47,379 nt of DNA from Verrucomicrobiota bacterium (GCA_003641745.1 QNAI01000010.1:1-47379), one strand, 5' to 3'. Shown: positions 33,803 to 43,224, counted from the first letter of the stretch. Notes: generated by a model not told the origin, from the letters alone. Program-made: numbers and translations.

Positions 33803-34402
33803 TCAGGCCGCCCGGGTACAGATCTGGGGCAGGTTTTCGAGGAAGAGATTGGTCAGTGCGGGTTCGAACTTCACGCCGCGCAGACGCTTCATTTCAGCGA
33901 TGACCTGGTCCTGCGACCAGGCGGATTTGTAGGCGCGCGTGGAGAGCAGGGCCTCGAAGACATCAGCGACGGCAACGATGTGTGCTTCGAGGGGGATTTC
34001 CTCGCCTCGCAGACCGTTGGGATAGCCGGAGCCGTCCCAATTTTCATGGTGACTCCAGGCAATCGCGGCCGCGCATTGGATGGTGGGCCACGGACTTCCG
34101 GCGAGGATATCGTAGCCGATCTGCGTATGCGACTGGATGGTCATCATCTCGTCCGCGTCCAGGGCGCCGGGCTTCTCAAGAAGGGTGCGCCGCAGTCCGA
34201 TCTTTCCGATATCGTGGAGGGGGGCGGCGTGGCAGATCTGGCGGATTTTTCCCTCCGGCAGGCCGACATGGCGGGCGATTTCACGCGAGTAGCGAGCCAC
34301 ATTGTTCAGGTGGGAGGCGATGTTCGGGTCGTGCGCTTCGCAGACTTTCCGAAGCCGGATCGCCATCTCGATTTCCGGGAGGTTCGATTTGCTGTTCCTC
34401 AT
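33803..34402 (-). CDS. HD-GYP domain cyclic-di-GMP phosphodiesterase
   Basis: A 199-residue protein that is essentially one HD-GYP domain, the metal-dependent phosphodiesterase that degrades c-di-GMP. Seen: LHDIGKIGL (HD pair), SHTQIGYDIL, the distal SHHENWDGSGYPNGL (HHE and GYP signatures), and AVADVFEALLSTRAYK. No sensor or receiver domain is fused. Its start overlaps the stop of the GGDEF response-regulator gene by four bases, so the opposing enzymes are translated together as the last two genes of the pilus operon. Catalytic residues look intact, so activity is expected. Confidence 0.92.
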   Translation of the reverse strand: MRNSKSNLPEIEMAIRLRKVCEAHDPNIASHLNNVARYSREIARHVGLPEGKIRQICHAAPLHDIGKIGLRRTLLEKPGALDADEMMTIQSHTQIGYDILAGSPWPTIQCAAAIAWSHHENWDGSGYPNGLRGEEIPLEAHIVAVADVFEALLSTRAYKSAWSQDQVIAEMKRLRGVKFEPALTNLFLENLPQICTRAA

Positions 34403-35331
34403 GCGCTGACCTTCCGCTGAAAGTGCCGGATATTCACATGATCGGTGTCTGACTGGCGTTTCCGCTTGTCGACGTAGAGAGCTTTGTCGGCCATGGCCAG
34501 GACCTGGTCCATGTCCAGCGTTGTCTCCCGGCCAAAAGTGGTGAGGCCGACACTCGTTCCCAAGTGGTAAGTCCCTTTTCTTTCCTTGTTCTGCTCTTCG
34601 AGGAGCGCCTGCAGAAGTTGGAGGTTCTCGTCGAGCAGTCCCGGGCGGGCCTCCACGCCCATGGCCAGAAACTCGTCTCCACCGATTCGAACCAGTGCCG
34701 TTTCCTTGCGGAAGACGCGCCTGAGAAGGATGGCAAATTCAGACAGCGCCTCATCGCCGGCCGCATGTCCGAAGCGGTCGTTGATCTTCTTGAAATCATC
34801 GAGGTCGAAATAGCAGAGGAACCCCCGGTGACTGCTCTCTCTCGCCCGTTCCAGAATGTCCGATTTCAGGGAGTTGAATCCACGGCGGTTGTAGAGGCCG
34901 GTCAGTTCATCGATCACGGCCAGTTGTCTGATGGTCCGCTGCAGCCGATGGCGTTCCCTGCTGTAGAGGATGCAGCGGTGCAGCGTGCTGTCGGAGAACG
35001 CTCCTTTGACCAGGTAGTCCTGGGCGCCCATTTGAACTGCTTTCATGCCGATGTCGTCGCTCTCGGTCGAGGTCAGTACGATCACGGCTACGTCGGGATC
35101 CACTGATACGATGAACTCGGGGGTGTTCAATCCCTTGCTGTCCGGCAGGTTCAGGTCGGTCAGGACGACGTCGAAATCCTGGGACTTCAGTGCGGTGAGA
35201 GAGTCTTCGAGGGTGGTGGTGTGAGTGATGTCGTAGGTCCCGTTCCCGATTTTCTCGAGCATCCGTCGGGTGATTCTGGCGGTCACCGGCTCATCCTCGA
35301 TGAGAAGCAACCTGCAGGTGTGCGGGATCAT
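34399..35331 (-). CDS. Response regulator with GGDEF diguanylate cyclase domain
   Basis: A 310-residue PleD/WspR-like protein: a receiver domain (about 5-120) with the acidic pocket LLIEDEP, phospho-acceptor Asp59 in VVLTDLNLPDS and Lys109 in YLVKGAF, then a GGDEF domain (about 138-300) with DELTGLYNRRGF, FDLDDFKKINDRFGH and an intact RIGGDEF at 215-221. The inhibitory I-site is degenerate, since R208 is present but the expected Asp is Thr211, so product feedback may be lost. No histidine kinase is adjacent. Positioned 27 bases after the secretin gene and overlapping the HD-GYP gene, it probably sets local c-di-GMP for the pilus machine. Confidence 0.93.
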   Translation of the reverse strand: MIPHTCRLLLIEDEPVTARITRRMLEKIGNGTYDITHTTTLEDSLTALKSQDFDVVLTDLNLPDSKGLNTPEFIVSVDPDVAVIVLTSTESDDIGMKAVQMGAQDYLVKGAFSDSTLHRCILYSRERHRLQRTIRQLAVIDELTGLYNRRGFNSLKSDILERARESSHRGFLCYFDLDDFKKINDRFGHAAGDEALSEFAILLRRVFRKETALVRIGGDEFLAMGVEARPGLLDENLQLLQALLEEQNKERKGTYHLGTSVGLTTFGRETTLDMDQVLAMADKALYVDKRKRQSDTDHVNIRHFQRKVSA

Positions 35332-35358
35332 GGCAGGAGGGTGACAGGGGAGGCCCGC

Positions 35359-36813
35359 TTACTTGATGGAGGTTGCCGCCACTTCGGCGATTCGTATTTC
35401 GCCGAGGTCCTTGATGATCCGAGGCGTGACGAAGAAGATGAGTTCAGTCCGTTCCTTGGAGGTGTATTCGCCGGAGAAGGCCCGCCCGAGCAGCGGGATA
35501 TCTCCGAGCAGCGGAATCTTCCTGATCGTGGTGGTTTCACCATCCTGGACCAGTCCCCCCATTACGACGGTATCGCCGTCGCGCAGTCGAACGATGGAGG
35601 AGGCCTGCCGGATATCGATGACGGGTGCATCCGTTCTGCCGGATGCTGACTGAATGATTCGGACCAGGCGGCTGACGGCCGGGGTGATGTCCAGCGTGAT
35701 CAGCCCATCATCTGAAATCTGTGGGGTAATTGAAAGGACGGTGCCTACGGTCACCACCTGAATGGTTTCACTCGTTGTGATGACGGGCGGCGTTCCGGGG
35801 GACTGAATGACCTCGGTCACGAAGACGGGCAGGTCCTGACCCACCCGGACGACGGCCGGTTGGTTATTGAGCGTCCGGAGGCGCGGTTTGGAGACCACGG
35901 TGATATCCCCCTGTTCGGAGAGGGCTTCGAGGACGGCCGAGATGCCGCCGCCAAAGTCATAGCCGACACTGACACCCGGCGCCGAGACCTCGCCACCGAA
36001 GAGGGGGTTTCTGACGATGAGTCCGGTCCCGACCGATGGATTGCCGATGACGGTCCAGTCGATTCCCAGTTGGAAGGTGTCGGTGAAGGCCACCTCGTAG
36101 ATCTGGACCTCCAGGTCGACCTGTTTGACCACGGAGTTGCTGACCGATTCGAGAAACTGGGCCACGCGTTCGACGCTCCGGTGGTTGTCGGTCACGGTGA
36201 TGGTGCCGGAGAGGCTGTTGACCGTCAACTGAGCCTCTTCGTTGAGCATGCTGCCGAGCTGGGCGGTCAGGTCGGTCCAGAAATCGATGGTTGAGCTCGC
36301 GGTGACTGTCATGGTGGAGCCCTGTTCCTCGTTGGAACTGCTGCCTCCTCCGGACATGCCACCGGCCCCGCCACCGCCACTCGAACTGATCTGAACGGCA
36401 TTGGACCCTTCGCCGGCCCGGACCAGGTTGATGTAGTCAATCTTGAACAGCCGGGTCTCCATCTTGCGGACCCGGATGAGTGGCCCGTCCTGGACGAAGT
36501 AGTAGCCATTGGCGTCGAGGAGGGCGCGCATGGCGTAGTCGAGAGGCAGGTCATTGAACTCCACCGTGATCTCACCGACGATATCAAGATCGGGTACGAT
36601 GTTCAGGTGATTGGCCCGGGCAAAGAGGACGAGCGCCTGCTTGATCGGAACACCCTCGGCCCGAAAGCTGAAGAGATCGGATGAGATGTCATCGATGGCT
36701 TCAGTCTCCGCGGCTTCAGCCCGGGCGTGAACCGGGGCAACGTCGGCCATGATGGCGGCGGCGAGGCAGATGAAGAGATGACGGCGGGCGATGAGACAGG
36801 TTCTAGTTCTCAT
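35359..36813 (-). CDS. Secretin (MshL/PilQ/GspD family)
   Basis: The outer-membrane secretin forms the gated channel through which a type IV pilus or type II secretion substrate passes. The 484 residues comprise an N-terminal signal region (to about residue 30), a small STN/secretin N-domain (FRAEGVPIKQALVLFARANH, about 49-115), a Ser/Gly-rich linker (about 143-166), a second N-domain ending LTVNSLSGTITVTDNH, and the C-terminal secretin core with VSKPRLRTLNNQPAVVRVG, SITPQI, and RDGDTVVMGGLVQD followed by IPLLGDIPLLGRAF. The size and gene order fit MshL best. It overlaps the upstream small gene by 11 bases. Confidence 0.92.
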   Translation of the reverse strand: MRTRTCLIARRHLFICLAAAIMADVAPVHARAEAAETEAIDDISSDLFSFRAEGVPIKQALVLFARANHLNIVPDLDIVGEITVEFNDLPLDYAMRALLDANGYYFVQDGPLIRVRKMETRLFKIDYINLVRAGEGSNAVQISSSGGGGAGGMSGGGSSSNEEQGSTMTVTASSTIDFWTDLTAQLGSMLNEEAQLTVNSLSGTITVTDNHRSVERVAQFLESVSNSVVKQVDLEVQIYEVAFTDTFQLGIDWTVIGNPSVGTGLIVRNPLFGGEVSAPGVSVGYDFGGGISAVLEALSEQGDITVVSKPRLRTLNNQPAVVRVGQDLPVFVTEVIQSPGTPPVITTSETIQVVTVGTVLSITPQISDDGLITLDITPAVSRLVRIIQSASGRTDAPVIDIRQASSIVRLRDGDTVVMGGLVQDGETTTIRKIPLLGDIPLLGRAFSGEYTSKERTELIFFVTPRIIKDLGEIRIAEVAATSIK

Positions 36814-37360
36814 TGAAGGCGAGGGTTGGGTTCGTATCTCGGGATTGAGCGGGGATCACCCAGGTGAAACGCTTGCCGATGGCGACAAAGTCCTGCCCAT
36901 TCGGGTGGGTGACCCAGATGCCGTCGATCGTGGTGGATTCGATGGTCAGGTCGCCGACTGTGTCGCCGGCCGTGTAGACGTGATTGTTGACCAGGACCAG
37001 GGTCTGGTCGCCTTGGGCCCAGATGGCGGATAGATGGATGGCGATCTCCTCCTGTTCGGGTTCGCCCGACCCGGTCATGGCGATGATCTCGGCCGAATCG
37101 TTGTCAAAGGGATCGGAAGGGAGATCTTCCGAAGTCGGGACCAGGGACTCGAGGACCTGACGGATGGAGGATGGGTCGGAAGGTTCCGGCTGGTCGGAAG
37201 TGTCGTCGAATTCGTCGTAGTACCCATTATCCTCGTACGGATCGTCGTGGGTCGCAGTGCGGAGGGGCTTGCGCTGCTCCATGACCGCGTTTGCCACGAA
37301 GGCGATCGCGATCAGGGCCATGGTGGCGACGAACCAGGGCTTATTGAGCAGTTTTTTCAT
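36803..37360 (-). CDS. MshK/PilP-like periplasmic linker protein
   Basis: A 185-residue protein with one N-terminal membrane helix (about 8-27, WFVATMALIAIAFVANAV), a very acidic low-complexity region (about 38-105, rich in Asp, Glu, Ser and Pro), then a small beta-rich domain (LSAIWAQGDQTLVLVNNHVY ... VTHPNGQDFVAIGKRFTW). The pattern of helix, disordered linker and a short beta domain that reads like a metal-free SH3-type fold is that of GspC/PilP/MshK proteins connecting the inner-membrane platform to the secretin. Position directly before the secretin supports this. It overlaps both neighbours, by 20 and 11 bases. Confidence 0.72.
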   Translation of the reverse strand: MKKLLNKPWFVATMALIAIAFVANAVMEQRKPLRTATHDDPYEDNGYYDEFDDTSDQPEPSDPSSIRQVLESLVPTSEDLPSDPFDNDSAEIIAMTGSGEPEQEEIAIHLSAIWAQGDQTLVLVNNHVYTAGDTVGDLTIESTTIDGIWVTHPNGQDFVAIGKRFTWVIPAQSRDTNPTLAFNEN

Positions 37361-37988
37361 CGGTGCGGTGACTCGCGATCTGGAAGTTCATTTCGACGGT
37401 GGGCCCTGTCTTTTCGTCGACGCCTATGGCCAGGCGGGTCAGATCAATCCGGTTGGCTGACGCGGTAAAATGGGTGAGAAGTTCGAGCAGGGACGGGAAA
37501 GGCTTCCGGTTTTCCCTGGTCGGTATCATCTTCCCGGCTGCCGGCACAAAGGTGATGGGTGTCTCTTCGTCGGTTGGCCCGGAAACGGGTTCATAACTCT
37601 TGAACGTTGCCAGCCATCCGTACCGATTGACCGTCTTGCGAAGGTCCTGGAGATACTCGGGGGCCGCTTCGATCGAAGGCAGGATCATCCGTGAGGCTTC
37701 CCCGGCTTCGATCACAAGTTCTCCGGCCCGCTGATCGGAGCATTCGATGTTCAGTTGATTGATGTCGTCGTTGAGGGCGACCAGAGGTGAGTAGCTGATA
37801 CGGACACGGTTGATCTGCGGCTGCCGGACGAGGAACGACCATCCGAGCAGCGCGAGGATCAATCCGATCGGCAGCATGATCGGTATCAGACGTCGAATCC
37901 GGAGTTTCAGTGGTGGTTCGGACCAGCCGGGCACATCACTCAGGAGGTGCCAGACATTTCTGAAGAGGCGTGTGAAGTCAGAACTCAA
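37341..37988 (-). CDS. MshJ/PilO-like inner-membrane assembly protein
   Basis: A 215-residue protein with a cytoplasmic basic N-terminus, one membrane helix (about 30-53, RLIPIMLPIGLILALLGWSFLV) and a periplasmic domain that ends in a ferredoxin-like-looking segment (FPSLLELLTHFTASANRIDL then VEMNFQIASH). This is the architecture of PilO/GspM/MshJ. It sits between the MshI-like and MshK-like genes exactly as in MSHA operons, with overlaps of 11 and 20 bases. Sequence similarity alone would be too weak, so the call rests on topology and gene order. Confidence 0.72.
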   Translation of the reverse strand: MSSDFTRLFRNVWHLLSDVPGWSEPPLKLRIRRLIPIMLPIGLILALLGWSFLVRQPQINRVRISYSPLVALNDDINQLNIECSDQRAGELVIEAGEASRMILPSIEAAPEYLQDLRKTVNRYGWLATFKSYEPVSGPTDEETPITFVPAAGKMIPTRENRKPFPSLLELLTHFTASANRIDLTRLAIGVDEKTGPTVEMNFQIASHRTDEKTAQ

Positions 37989-39444
37989 AAAGACCTCCTT
38001 CCAGTGTAAACCGCTGTAAAGTGGCTTCCGTGGCCAGGCTCAGTTCCACTTCCGGGCGGACCGACTCGATAAATCGCACCTGGAGGGGGCTCTTGCTCAG
38101 CTGCCGCCGAATCGAGCGGATGGTCATGCGGGCCGTTTCCGGATCGGCCTCCAGCGTGCCTTCTATCCGGAAGGTCCAGTCCTTTGATTCGTTGTTCCAG
38201 GTAACCAGGAAATGACTCAGCTGGACTTCACGCGGGACAATGGATGCGACGTAGGCCAGGAAACGATCGGGGACCGGGGGAAGCCGATCATCGACGACCT
38301 GCTTGACGAAGGAGCGGTTGCGAGCGGCCCCGGCATTGCGAACCAACATGCGGTCGTAGGTCTCGTGAAGACTGTCTTCATTGGCACCGAGGGTGCTCAT
38401 TCTGGTCTGCTCGGCGCTCCAGTCCTGTTCGTCAATCCAGGTATCCAGAGCCAGAAGGGCGAAGAGGAACCAGCATGATATCAGGATGACCCGTCGAAGG
38501 AAGTGATTGCTCCGCTTCTTGCGCAGGTAACCGGCGACCAGATTGACCGGATGACGGAGGGGGAGCCTGACCGTCGCCGAGAGCCGGTTGATGGGATCGG
38601 TGTCCCGAACAGCGAAAGACTTGCCCTCGCCGCACTTGGATTCGATCTCCGGTCTGGCCTCCTCGGCCTCCTTTCCGGTCAGTATGATGTGATCGATAGC
38701 GGCCCCGTGCTGTTGCTTGGCATAGAGCAGCGATCGATTGATCTCAACCGCGACCCGGCTCGGGTCGTCGCTCCAAGTGCCCAGGGTCGTGCGCGAGAGA
38801 AGGATTTCCCCGTTCTGGCGACAGGCAATCAGAGCGGTTGAATCACCAATTCTGGCCGCGAGCAGGATCGCGGGGCGCGAATCATCAACCTGGTCCGAGA
38901 TTTCGAGTTCCAGGGGGACGTTGGTCGGGATGATCCGCGAGATTTCGAGATGCCTGGCCAGAAGGAGATTGTTGAGCTCGTGGTAAAAGCTGTGCGGCAG
39001 CAGATGAAGGAGATGCTGGGCCTCTTTTCGGATTGGGGCGACCGGCTGGGCCACGGAGAGGACAGGCCCGTATTCCTCCTCATGACGTTCGATCCGCCCG
39101 CGCAGGTAGGCTTTGGTAGCGCCTTCGGAAAATGAAGGGCAGGCTTCAGTCTGGTGAGTGAACTGGTCATGGGCGAGAAGCAGGACGACGTCGGTGCCCC
39201 GATAATTCAGAGTCTTCAGCCCGACATCGAGAGCGGAGCCAAACTGCTCAAGGGTCGTCGCTTTGTCGCTTGATTCCCAGGTGGCGACCAGGTTGGACCG
39301 TCGGTAGGTGGCGGCATGGAGTTGGCCGTGGGTCCAGGCAATGGCCAGGGTATCTGCTTGACCGCGACCGGTCGCGCGATCCGGTGCCCGAGCTTTTCGA
39401 GGCGCCGATTTCGTTTCCTGCCTGTCTGGAGCGAGGGTGGTCAT
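37978..39444 (-). CDS. MshI-like protein: PilM-type actin-like domain fused to a PilN-type membrane domain
   Basis: A 488-residue bitopic protein. Residues about 30-280 resemble the PilM/GspL actin-like cytoplasmic domain (DTLAIAWTHGQLHAATYR, DVVLLLAHDQFTHQTEACPS, HIILTGKEAEEARPEI). A single membrane helix lies at about 318-338 (VILISCWFLFALLALDTWI), and the rest is a PilN-like periplasmic domain (FLAYVASIVPREVQLSHFLV onward). One polypeptide thus covers both PilM and PilN roles, as in MshI/GspL. I chose the ATG whose first bases overlap the pilin gene stop (ATGA); a GTG four codons earlier is possible. Confidence 0.78.
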   Translation of the reverse strand: MTTLAPDRQETKSAPRKARAPDRATGRGQADTLAIAWTHGQLHAATYRRSNLVATWESSDKATTLEQFGSALDVGLKTLNYRGTDVVLLLAHDQFTHQTEACPSFSEGATKAYLRGRIERHEEEYGPVLSVAQPVAPIRKEAQHLLHLLPHSFYHELNNLLLARHLEISRIIPTNVPLELEISDQVDDSRPAILLAARIGDSTALIACRQNGEILLSRTTLGTWSDDPSRVAVEINRSLLYAKQQHGAAIDHIILTGKEAEEARPEIESKCGEGKSFAVRDTDPINRLSATVRLPLRHPVNLVAGYLRKKRSNHFLRRVILISCWFLFALLALDTWIDEQDWSAEQTRMSTLGANEDSLHETYDRMLVRNAGAARNRSFVKQVVDDRLPPVPDRFLAYVASIVPREVQLSHFLVTWNNESKDWTFRIEGTLEADPETARMTIRSIRRQLSKSPLQVRFIESVRPEVELSLATEATLQRFTLEGGLFEF

Positions 39445-40256
39445 TGGGGAAGCCACTGGACGCCGTCAAAGTCGAACGTCTTGCCCGAGTCGCTGACGAC
39501 GTAGGAATAGTCCAGCACGGTCCCGCCGGCAGTTCGGTAGAGATTGATACGTCCCTTGGCCCGGAGATTGGTCAGGATGGCGGTGGCCCCGGCCGGGATA
39601 TTGACCACGGATTGGATGGCTCCGGACGCCTGGACGAGATTGTAGCTGGAGGGTGCGCTGCTGTTATTGTTGAGGGTGACGGTATAGACCTCGAACTCGG
39701 TCCGGTAGATCGGGACCAGGTTGATCCGCTCGATGACGAGGTAGTCCGCACTGTCGGCCACGCTCCTCCAGTTGTTCCATCCTCCCCAGCTGACAGAGGT
39801 GGGAATCGATTCATCGGCTGTGTCCCAGATATCGCGAAAGCGGTTGGCGTTGTTGATATTTCCCGACCTCGGCAGGTTCAGCCCGCTCCGCATGCTGGAC
39901 AGGATCATGGCGCGTTCGGCCGGGAAACTGCCCGGGTCCAGGAGAAAGATCCGCCCGTTTTTCCGCTTGTTGGTGGCCAGATCGGCCGGGCTCAGATCGG
40001 AGTAGGCGGCCAGGGTGGTGATCCAGTTGGCGGGGGTGGGCAGGGCTCCCTGGTCCCGGAGGTAGAGTTCGACCTGCTCTCCGAGATTGGCGAGGGTCTG
40101 ATGCTCGGCCCGGATGGCAGCCCGCTCAATCGACTGGAGCGCGTTGGGCGCGATCACTCCGGCCAGGATGGTCATGATGGCGAGAACCCCGATCAGTTCG
40201 ATCAGGGTGAATCCGGCATTTGGATACGATGAACCTTCTGTATTCATGTTCATCAT
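39441..40256 (-). CDS. Prepilin-type protein (minor pilin/pseudopilin)
   Basis: A 271-residue type IV pilin-like protein. The prepilin peptidase site is textbook: a 15-residue leader ending NAG, cleavage Gly15|Phe16, and mature FTLIELIGVLAIMTILAGVI with Glu at +5. The globular part contains a run of small polar residues and no transposase or enzyme motif. Large size and low similarity to GspG suggest a minor pilin or secreted pseudopilin. The start overlaps the end of the GspF-type gene and the stop overlaps the MshI-like gene, so it is embedded in the machine operon. Confidence 0.9.
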   Translation of the reverse strand: MMNMNTEGSSYPNAGFTLIELIGVLAIMTILAGVIAPNALQSIERAAIRAEHQTLANLGEQVELYLRDQGALPTPANWITTLAAYSDLSPADLATNKRKNGRIFLLDPGSFPAERAMILSSMRSGLNLPRSGNINNANRFRDIWDTADESIPTSVSWGGWNNWRSVADSADYLVIERINLVPIYRTEFEVYTVTLNNNSSAPSSYNLVQASGAIQSVVNIPAGATAILTNLRAKGRINLYRTAGGTVLDYSYVVSDSGKTFDFDGVQWLPQ

Positions 40257-41458
40257 ACCTGCCAGAGTTGAAGGATGGGAAGGATGACCGACAGCGCCAC
40301 CACGCCGACGATCCCGATCAGGGAGAGCATCACGACCGGGTTGAAGATGGCGAAGACGGCCTTGATCCGCCGAGGTATGATCGTGTCGTAGTAAGCCGCC
40401 ACGCTCTGCAGGGCGACGTCCAGGTTGCCGGAGGTCTCTCCGGTTGCGATCATGGTGACGAGGGTCTTGGGGAAGAGATCGTGCTCGGCCAGGGTCCTGC
40501 TGATCGGCCGACCCTCGGTCACGCCCTGTTTCACCTGGTCGAGGGCGTGCTCGATGGCGCGGTTGCCGACCAGCGCCCTGGAGATTTCCAGCCCTTTGAG
40601 CAGAGTGACTCCGGACTGGTAGAGCATGCCCATGTTCCGGGCAAAACGGGCCAGTGCGAACATGGTGATGAGCTGGCCGAAAATCGGGAGCTTCATCAGG
40701 TTGCAGTCAAACCATCGACCGAACGAGGGGACCCGGAGGGCCAGCTTGAGGGCGATGGGGACGCTGATCGCAAGGACGATCAGCAGGGGGCCGCCCTTGA
40801 CCAGGAAGTTGCTCATGCCCATGACGGCCTTGGTCAGGGTGGGGACCTCGAGGGAGAGATCGGTCAGGAGGGTGACGAATCGTGGCACCACGAGGGTGAA
40901 GAGAAGGATGATGAGCGCGATTGAGGCGCACAGAACGATGACCGGGTAGATCAGGGCCTGGCGCACCTCGCTGACCAGTTCATCCACCCATTCGAGATAG
41001 TCGCTCAGGCTCTTGAATACATCGGGCATCCTGCCGCTGACTTCGCCGGCCTCCACCATGGCGACGATCTGACGGGAAAAGACTCGCGGGTAGGTGGCCA
41101 TGGCCTCGTGGAGTGGCACGCCGATGGATACCCGATCGGTCAGGGAAGCGACCACGGTGCCCATTTTGGAGCCCTCGAAATCCTCGGCCAGTTGTTTGAG
41201 TGCGGTCGGCAGGGTGATACCGGAGCGAAGCAGAAGCGTCATCTGGATGAAGAAGGCGATCTGATCGCGGCTGTTGGCCCGAATGCGGCTGGTCGACTCC
41301 GTTTCCTCCCGGGCAGATTCACCGTGTTCGCGTGCCTCCAGCATCCAGACGCCGGCGGCGCGCAGTCGGGTCTCGAGCGTCGACCTGCTGTCCGCTTCCA
41401 GGGCCCCCGTTATGGTTTCACCGGCGGCGTCGTAGGCTCTGTAGTGGAAGAGGCTCAT
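40253..41458 (-). CDS. GspF/PilC/MshG-type platform protein
   Basis: The polytopic inner-membrane platform of type II secretion and type IV pilus systems, 401 residues with duplicated GspF domains. Seen: FHYRAYDAAGETITGALEAD at the N-terminus, the first GspF repeat (IAFFIQMTLLLRSGITLPTA ... MVEAGEVSGRMPDVFKSLSD), two hydrophobic segments (VIVLCASIALIILLFTLVV and LLIVLAISVPIAL), and the second repeat (FARNMGMLYQSGVTLLKGLE ... IATGETSGNLDVAL), then a last membrane helix. The ATG used begins MSLFHYR, 8 bases after the ATPase stop; a TTG four codons earlier is possible. Confidence 0.92.
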   Translation of the reverse strand: MSLFHYRAYDAAGETITGALEADSRSTLETRLRAAGVWMLEAREHGESAREETESTSRIRANSRDQIAFFIQMTLLLRSGITLPTALKQLAEDFEGSKMGTVVASLTDRVSIGVPLHEAMATYPRVFSRQIVAMVEAGEVSGRMPDVFKSLSDYLEWVDELVSEVRQALIYPVIVLCASIALIILLFTLVVPRFVTLLTDLSLEVPTLTKAVMGMSNFLVKGGPLLIVLAISVPIALKLALRVPSFGRWFDCNLMKLPIFGQLITMFALARFARNMGMLYQSGVTLLKGLEISRALVGNRAIEHALDQVKQGVTEGRPISRTLAEHDLFPKTLVTMIATGETSGNLDVALQSVAAYYDTIIPRRIKAVFAIFNPVVMLSLIGIVGVVALSVILPILQLWQV

Positions 41459-41466
41459 GACGGGAA

Positions 41467-43131
41467 TCAACGGGCGAAGGCGACCCGGAAGACCTCCTCG
41501 ATCGAGGTCAGCCCGGCGTAGGCGCGCCGGAGACCGTCATTGAACAGTTGGGACATTCCCTTCTCCCGGGCCAGCGCTTCGATATCCTCGGCATTGCCCT
41601 TGTGGAGGAGGGGGTGGAAATCGTCGTCGATCTGGAGAAGCTCGAAGATAGCGATCCGGCCACGGTAACCCTGGTCCTGGCACTCCGGGCAGCCCGTGGG
41701 CTTGAAGAGGGTGAATGCCTCATCCTGCGGCACTTTCAGGTCGAAAGCGGCCAGGTGTTCACCCGGGTTCTCGACCGGCTCGCGGCAGACCGGGCAGAGT
41801 TTTCGGACCAGTCGCTGGGCGATGACGAGCCGCAGGGTCGCCGGCAGCAGGAAGGGTTCGACCCCGAGATCAATAAGACGGGGGATGGCACTGGATGAAT
41901 CGTTGGTGTGGAGTGAACTGAAGACCAGGTGACCGGTCAGGGCGGCGCGGACCATTAGCTGAGCGGTTTCCCTGTCACGGGTTTCGCCGACCAGGATCAC
42001 GTCGGGATCCTGGCGAAGCAGGGTCCGGAGTCCGGCGCTGAAAGAGAGGCCGATCTTCTCGTTGATCTGGGTCTGTCGGATATGGGGCAACCGGTATTCA
42101 ATGGGATCCTCGAGGGTGAAGACCGAACGCTCCAGTCGGTTTACCGAATTCAGGGCGGTGTACAGGGTGGTCGTCTTGCCGCTGCCGGTGGGTCCGGTCA
42201 CGAGCACGACGCCGTGGGGCCGGGTGACCCCCTCGGCCAGGGCCTCCTGGTCGGACTTGCGAAGACCCAGGGCGGAGAGGTCGAAGAGCATGCCCCCGCT
42301 GTCGAGGATGCGAAGGACCACGCTCTCGCCGTAGTTTGTCGGCATACTTGACATGCGGATGTTCAGGTCGCGACGGCCAACGGTGAACGAAAAACGCCCG
42401 TCCTGGGGAAGACGGGTCTCGGAGACGTCGAGGTTGGCCATCACTTTGAGTCGTGCGGTGAAGGCGTCCTGCAGGTCCTTTGGAACCAGGAGGAAGGGCC
42501 GCAGTACCCCGTCTGTTCGCATGCGGATGCGAAGAGACTTTTCGTCCGGTTCAAAGTGGATATCGCTGACCGACTTTCGGACCGCGGCGCTGATGATCTG
42601 CTCGACCGCCCGGATCATGGGGGCCGTTGTCTCGTCCCCGTCGGTCCGCTTGCTGATCTTCATCAGCTCATCGATCGTCTGGTCGATGGAGCCTTCGCGC
42701 TCGTAGGCCGAGGCAAGTTTTTCGAGGATATCGGGCCTGGATGCGTTGAGGACGTCGACCTTGAGCCGCGTCATCTGCTCGATCCGGTCGATCGCAACGA
42801 CGTCGAACGGGTCTCCCATTACGACGGTCAGGGTATCGTCCTTCTGGCCGCAGGCGATCAGGGCGGCATCCCGGCAGAATTCGTAGGGCAGCAAGCCCAG
42901 GACGATGGGGTCGATTTCCATGACGCCGAGATCGACGGTCCGGGCCTGGGCATCCTGAGCGAGGAAGCTGGCGATGTCCTGCTCGGTGACGAATCCGAGA
43001 TCCCGCAGGACTGCCCCGATCAGCTTGCCATCCCGCTTCTGCTCGCGCAGAGCCAGCTCAAGCTGGTGGCGGTTGATCAGGCCGGCGTCGAGGAGCCGGT
43101 CGCCGAGACGCTTGGTGGGAGCTTGGATCAT
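41467..43131 (-). CDS. GspE/PilB/MshE-type assembly ATPase with MshEN domain
   Basis: A hexameric cytoplasmic ATPase that powers pilus or pseudopilus extension, 554 residues. Seen: an N-terminal MshEN-type domain with RLGDRLLDAGLINRHQLELA followed by a second repeat (IGAVLRDLGFVTEQDIASFL); Walker A GPTGSGKTTTLY; the Asp box VFTLEDPIEY; Walker B LRQDPDVILVGETRD; a His box (VFSSLHTND); and a tetracysteine zinc site CPVC...CPEC. In Vibrio MshE this N-domain binds c-di-GMP. Conservation of the pattern here, with GGDEF and HD-GYP genes in the same operon, suggests c-di-GMP control. I use ATG 43131; a TTG four codons earlier is open. Confidence 0.94.
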   Translation of the reverse strand: MIQAPTKRLGDRLLDAGLINRHQLELALREQKRDGKLIGAVLRDLGFVTEQDIASFLAQDAQARTVDLGVMEIDPIVLGLLPYEFCRDAALIACGQKDDTLTVVMGDPFDVVAIDRIEQMTRLKVDVLNASRPDILEKLASAYEREGSIDQTIDELMKISKRTDGDETTAPMIRAVEQIISAAVRKSVSDIHFEPDEKSLRIRMRTDGVLRPFLLVPKDLQDAFTARLKVMANLDVSETRLPQDGRFSFTVGRRDLNIRMSSMPTNYGESVVLRILDSGGMLFDLSALGLRKSDQEALAEGVTRPHGVVLVTGPTGSGKTTTLYTALNSVNRLERSVFTLEDPIEYRLPHIRQTQINEKIGLSFSAGLRTLLRQDPDVILVGETRDRETAQLMVRAALTGHLVFSSLHTNDSSSAIPRLIDLGVEPFLLPATLRLVIAQRLVRKLCPVCREPVENPGEHLAAFDLKVPQDEAFTLFKPTGCPECQDQGYRGRIAIFELLQIDDDFHPLLHKGNAEDIEALAREKGMSQLFNDGLRRAYAGLTSIEEVFRVAFAR

Positions 43132-43224
43132 GGTAACGGACAAGGAAGGAGCGGGCGAGCGTGCTGGCCCCGCCCGCTCGTGAACCTCTCTACCTGACTG
43201 AAGGGAGAAGGAATCGGCTCGGGC

